Part shown: positions 61,439 through 64,000 of the stretch, in pieces
Layout: every line of letters starts with the position of its first letter
How positions within the stretch are numbered: the first letter of the stretch is position 1
Assembly (NCBI RefSeq): GCF_035938995.1
Contig: NZ_DASZGI010000147.1
Location: 1-64,000, forward strand
From: DASZGI01 sp035938995
GTDB taxonomy: Bacteria; Actinomycetota; Actinomycetes; Streptomycetales; Catenulisporaceae
Length of the DNA stretch: 64,000 bases
Direction of reading: 5' to 3'
The notes under the pieces: generated by a model
Databases searched by the model: none
What the model was told of the DNA's origin: nothing
The model's input: the letters and a program-made list of their open reading frames with translations, nothing else
Position numbers and translations under genes: made by a program

Positions 61439-62656
61439 GTGGAGCTCCCGCGTCAGGCCCCGGCGGTCACCCTGGTCTTCCAGACCGTGCTCACCCACGG
61501 CCCGCTCACCCGGGCCGAGGTCGGTCGGCGCACCGGGCTGTCCCCCGGCGCGGTCACCAAGGCGGCCACCCCGCTGCTGGACGACGACTGGATCGTCGAG
61601 CTCGGCCGCCCGGCGGGCGGCCGGCTCGCGGGCCGGCCGGCGACCCTGGTCGCGGTGCGCGCCGAGCGGGCCGGGTTCCTCGGGGTGAAGGTGACGGCCG
61701 ACGAGCTGTTCGGCGTGCGCACGGACCTGACGGCACGGCCGATCGCCACCCGCCGCGCCGCGCTGGACTCGCGGGACGTGGGCAGCGTCGTGCTCGCCAT
61801 CAGCAGGCTGGTTCAGAAGCTGGTGACCGCGCCGTCCGCGCGCAAGGCGCCCGAGGTGCACAGCCTCGGCGTGACCATCTCAGGGGACGTCGACGGCCAC
61901 ACCGGCACCGTGCACCATTCGCCGTTCTTGAACTGGCACGGCGTCCCGCTCGCGCAACTGGTCGAGAAGGCGACGGGCATCCCGACCGTCATCGAGAACG
62001 ACGTCCGGGCCCTGACGGTCGCCGAGCAGTGGTTCGGCGCGGGCGCCGGGCTGTCGTCGTTCGCGGTGATCACGGTCGGCACCGGCATCGGCGCGGGCCT
62101 GTCGATCGGCGGCCGCGTGGTCTCGGGCGCGCACGGCGTGGCCGGCGAGGTCGGGCACCTGCCGGTCGGCGGCGACGGCGCGGAGCGCATGTGCACCTGC
62201 GGCAACCGCGGATGCGTCGAGGCCGTCGCGTCGACGCAGGCCATCGTGGAACAGACCCGGCAGGCTACCGGCGACCCGACGCTGACGATGGCGGACGCGG
62301 TACGGCTGGCCAGGTCCGGCGACGCGGCGGTGCGCGAGGTGTTCAGCCGCGCGGGCCACGCGCTCGGGCTGGCGATCGCCTCGGTCGCGAACCTGATCGG
62401 CCCGGAGCGGATCATCATCTCCGGCGAAGGCGTCGCGACCTACGACCTGTTCGCCGACCAGGTCCGGACGACGTTCGCCGCGCAGGCGTTCGGCGCGGCA
62501 AAGGACTGCGACCTGATCGTGCGCCCGCTGCCCTTCGAGGAATGGGCGCGCGGCGGGGCGGCGGTCGCGGCCCAGCAGCTGGTGGCACCGGAGACGGCGC
62601 GACCACAACTATCAAGGCGCGTTGACCGCGCTGAACACCCCGAAAGAGTCGGCTGA
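61439..62656 (+). CDS. ROK-family transcriptional regulator
   Basis: This 405-residue regulator has an N-terminal winged helix (TRAEVGRRTGLSPGAVTKAATPLL) and a ROK sugar-kinase-like domain. The domain has VGTGIGAGLSIGGR and the zinc motif CTCGNRGCVEAVAS. It is divergent from the GH27-to-GH36 operon and is its likely sugar-responsive repressor. The GTG at 61439 is the only in-frame start; the good GGAGG site lies about 14 bases away, nearer two out-of-frame ATGs, so initiation may be weak. Confidence 0.9.
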   Translation: MELPRQAPAVTLVFQTVLTHGPLTRAEVGRRTGLSPGAVTKAATPLLDDDWIVELGRPAGGRLAGRPATLVAVRAERAGFLGVKVTADELFGVRTDLTARPIATRRAALDSRDVGSVVLAISRLVQKLVTAPSARKAPEVHSLGVTISGDVDGHTGTVHHSPFLNWHGVPLAQLVEKATGIPTVIENDVRALTVAEQWFGAGAGLSSFAVITVGTGIGAGLSIGGRVVSGAHGVAGEVGHLPVGGDGAERMCTCGNRGCVEAVASTQAIVEQTRQATGDPTLTMADAVRLARSGDAAVREVFSRAGHALGLAIASVANLIGPERIIISGEGVATYDLFADQVRTTFAAQAFGAAKDCDLIVRPLPFEEWARGGAAVAAQQLVAPETARPQLSRRVDRAEHPERVG

Positions 62657-62736
62657 CCGCACCGATCCCCACCGTCTGTGGGTTCTGCTACGGTGCGGTG
62701 AGAAGTGGGAAACGGGGTCTGTCTCGGGGGTGACGC

Positions 62737-63444
62737 GTGGCGATCGACGATCTGCCGTTGCCGGTCGTGAACTTCCTCAACGTGATCGGCGTGGAGTGGC
62801 CCTACATCGACGAGGACACGGTCAATCGGTTCGCCTCGCTCGTGCGCGAGTTCGGGCAGGCGGTCGAGCAGACGCACCGGGACGCCACGGCCACGGTCCA
62901 GGGCATCGCGCAGGCGCATCAGGGCGCGTCGACCGAGGTGCTCAAGTCGGGGTGGGCGCACCTGTCCTCCGCGCACGTCACCGAGATCGTCGACGGCTGC
63001 GACGTGCTGGCGGTCGCGCTGGAGGGCTGGGCGGCCGAGATCGTCGTGCAGAAGGGGATCGCGATCGCGGAGCTGGTCACGATGGCCGCCACGTTCTTCG
63101 CGGACCAGGCCGCGGCGGTGGCGACGCTCGGCTTGGCCGAGGCCGCCGTGCCGGTGATCATCGCCGCCGCGAAGAAGCTCGCCGAGTCGCTGATCGACGA
63201 CCTGGAGCAGTACATCATGGGCAAGGTCATCGAGGCGGCGGCCAAGCCGCTGTTCGCGAAGGTGGAGGCGGCGCTCTCCGGCCTGGACTGGTCGCAGTCC
63301 GGGGCCTCGTCCTCCAGCGCGCAGGGCTTCTCGCTGGATCTGCAGGCGCTTGAGGAGCAGGCCACCCACATGAAGGTGCACGCGGAGACGATGCGCGCGC
63401 ACGCGGCGAAGCTCGGCTCCGGCATCGCAGGGCTGGCATTCTGA
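62737..63444 (+). CDS. helical WXG-like protein next to an RHS gene
   Basis: This 235-residue protein is almost entirely helical and Ala-rich, with a WxxL-type turn (KSGWAHLSSAH) like WXG100-fold proteins. A hydrophobic stretch (about 120-150, AAVATLGLAEAAVPVIIAAA) may insert in a membrane. The RHS gene starts at its stop (TGATG), so the two are coupled. It may help secrete or shield the RHS protein, as small helical proteins do in polymorphic toxin loci. GTG start with GGGGGTG upstream. Confidence 0.75.
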   Translation: MAIDDLPLPVVNFLNVIGVEWPYIDEDTVNRFASLVREFGQAVEQTHRDATATVQGIAQAHQGASTEVLKSGWAHLSSAHVTEIVDGCDVLAVALEGWAAEIVVQKGIAIAELVTMAATFFADQAAAVATLGLAEAAVPVIIAAAKKLAESLIDDLEQYIMGKVIEAAAKPLFAKVEAALSGLDWSQSGASSSSAQGFSLDLQALEEQATHMKVHAETMRAHAAKLGSGIAGLAF

Positions 63445-64000
63445 TGGCCGGGGATCTCGCCGCGGCGGCCCGGGCACTCGCGTCCGACTTCGCCGAGTCC
63501 GCCGGGAAGATCGCCGACAAGGCGGGCTCCTGGTTCGAGGAGACCGCGGACAAGGCACTGCAGAACGGCCACGACCTCGCGAACGTGGATGGGGACATCG
63601 CCGGCCGGTTCGGCGGAACCACCGGAGACCTCGACGGCGCGGCGCCGCCGCAACTCGGCCCTGAGGGCGCGCCGCTGCCGGTCGAACCGGTCGGGGGCGA
63701 CCCCGCCGGCAGTGTCGACCCGCCGCCGGTGAACACGCCGCCAAGCACGGTCGGCACCCAGGGCGTCGGGCCGTGCGGGAAGGTCGGCGAGCCGATCGAC
63801 GTGGTCGGCGGGCAGATGGTCATGCAGGCGCTTGACGTACAGCTCGGTGGGGTGCTTCAGCTGGTCCTGCGCAGGGCCTACGCCTCCGGCTATCGCGACG
63901 GACGGCTGTTCGGTCCCGGCTGGTCATCGACGCTTGATATCCGCGTCGTCATCGGGCGCGACAGCGTGCGACTGCTGGACGACGACGGGCGCGTCCTGGA
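63444..64000 (+). CDS. RHS/DUF6531 protein, N-terminal part (runs off window)
   Basis: From the ATG at 63444 the frame is open for 185 codons to the window end. Residues 1-50 are helical (ADKAGSWFEETADKALQNG, another WXG-like element), 55-105 are a Pro/Gly-rich linker, then GEPIDVVGGQMVMQALDVQL and YASGYRDGRLFGPGWSSTLD, the DUF6531 start of RHS repeats. Such proteins encapsulate a C-terminal toxin, which lies beyond the window. Confidence 0.85.
   Translation, partial: MAGDLAAAARALASDFAESAGKIADKAGSWFEETADKALQNGHDLANVDGDIAGRFGGTTGDLDGAAPPQLGPEGAPLPVEPVGGDPAGSVDPPPVNTPPSTVGTQGVGPCGKVGEPIDVVGGQMVMQALDVQLGGVLQLVLRRAYASGYRDGRLFGPGWSSTLDIRVVIGRDSVRLLDDDGRVL

Noticed and set aside
61428..61688. Possible ROK gene start at the ATGs close to the GGAGG site, implying a frameshift
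   Set aside because: The frame from those ATGs is an Arg/Pro-rich shadow; the GTG frame carries the winged-helix motif from its first residues, so no frameshift is needed.

Overview
The window is high-GC actinomycete DNA (Streptomyces or Catenulisporales type, inferred). It shows GC-rich third positions, many GTG/TTG starts, SARP and AfsR regulators, an AfsA-like gene and many secreted glycoside hydrolases with ricin-type lectin modules. No rRNA, tRNA, CRISPR array or insertion sequence was seen.

Region 1 (1 to about 38,650) reads as one biosynthetic gene cluster joining two chemistries. The lipid/polyketide part is on the minus strand. Its left half holds a fatty acyl-AMP ligase (FAAL1), two large acyl-CoA-dehydrogenase-like proteins, a free ACP, a KS-AT-ACP polyketide synthase, a KAS III homologue lacking the catalytic His, a phosphopantetheinyl transferase, an AfsA-like protein, an AfsR-like regulator, a flavin monooxygenase, a P450 and an esterase cut by the window edge. 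FkbH, an alpha/beta hydrolase, an acyl-CoA carboxylase and a SARP lie upstream. Its right half is a second, shorter cassette: FAAL2, ACP, AT-ACP without a KS, and a second phosphopantetheinyl transferase. Between the halves, on the plus strand, lies a RiPP core (25,218-31,552): a 106-aa precursor with a nitrile-hydratase-like leader, a fused cyclodehydratase/YcaO protein, a SagB/McbC-type azoline dehydrogenase, and a histidine kinase/response regulator pair. FkbH, KAS III and a free ACP together resemble the set that builds tetronates from glyceryl-ACP. The whole suggests a lipid or acyl-tetronate made alongside, or attached to, a thiazole-bearing peptide.

Region 2 (about 38,800-49,850) holds secreted carbohydrate-active genes: a lectin-bearing putative peptidase, a GH59 galactocerebrosidase homologue, a decayed copy of its lectin module, two GH18 chitinases with CBM5/12 (the first with a DasR-like site in its promoter), and a TetR gene next to a GH5 cellulase whose promoter carries a 26-bp palindrome.

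Region 3 (49,850-62,660) is a galactoside/fucoside uptake and degradation locus on the minus strand: GH27, two ABC permeases, GH95, an acyl esterase, a lipoprotein binding protein and GH36, with a divergent ROK regulator. No ABC ATPase is present, so a shared MsiK-type ATPase is inferred.

Region 4 (62,737-64,000) is a WXG-like helical protein translationally coupled to the N-terminus of an RHS (DUF6531) protein that continues past the right edge.
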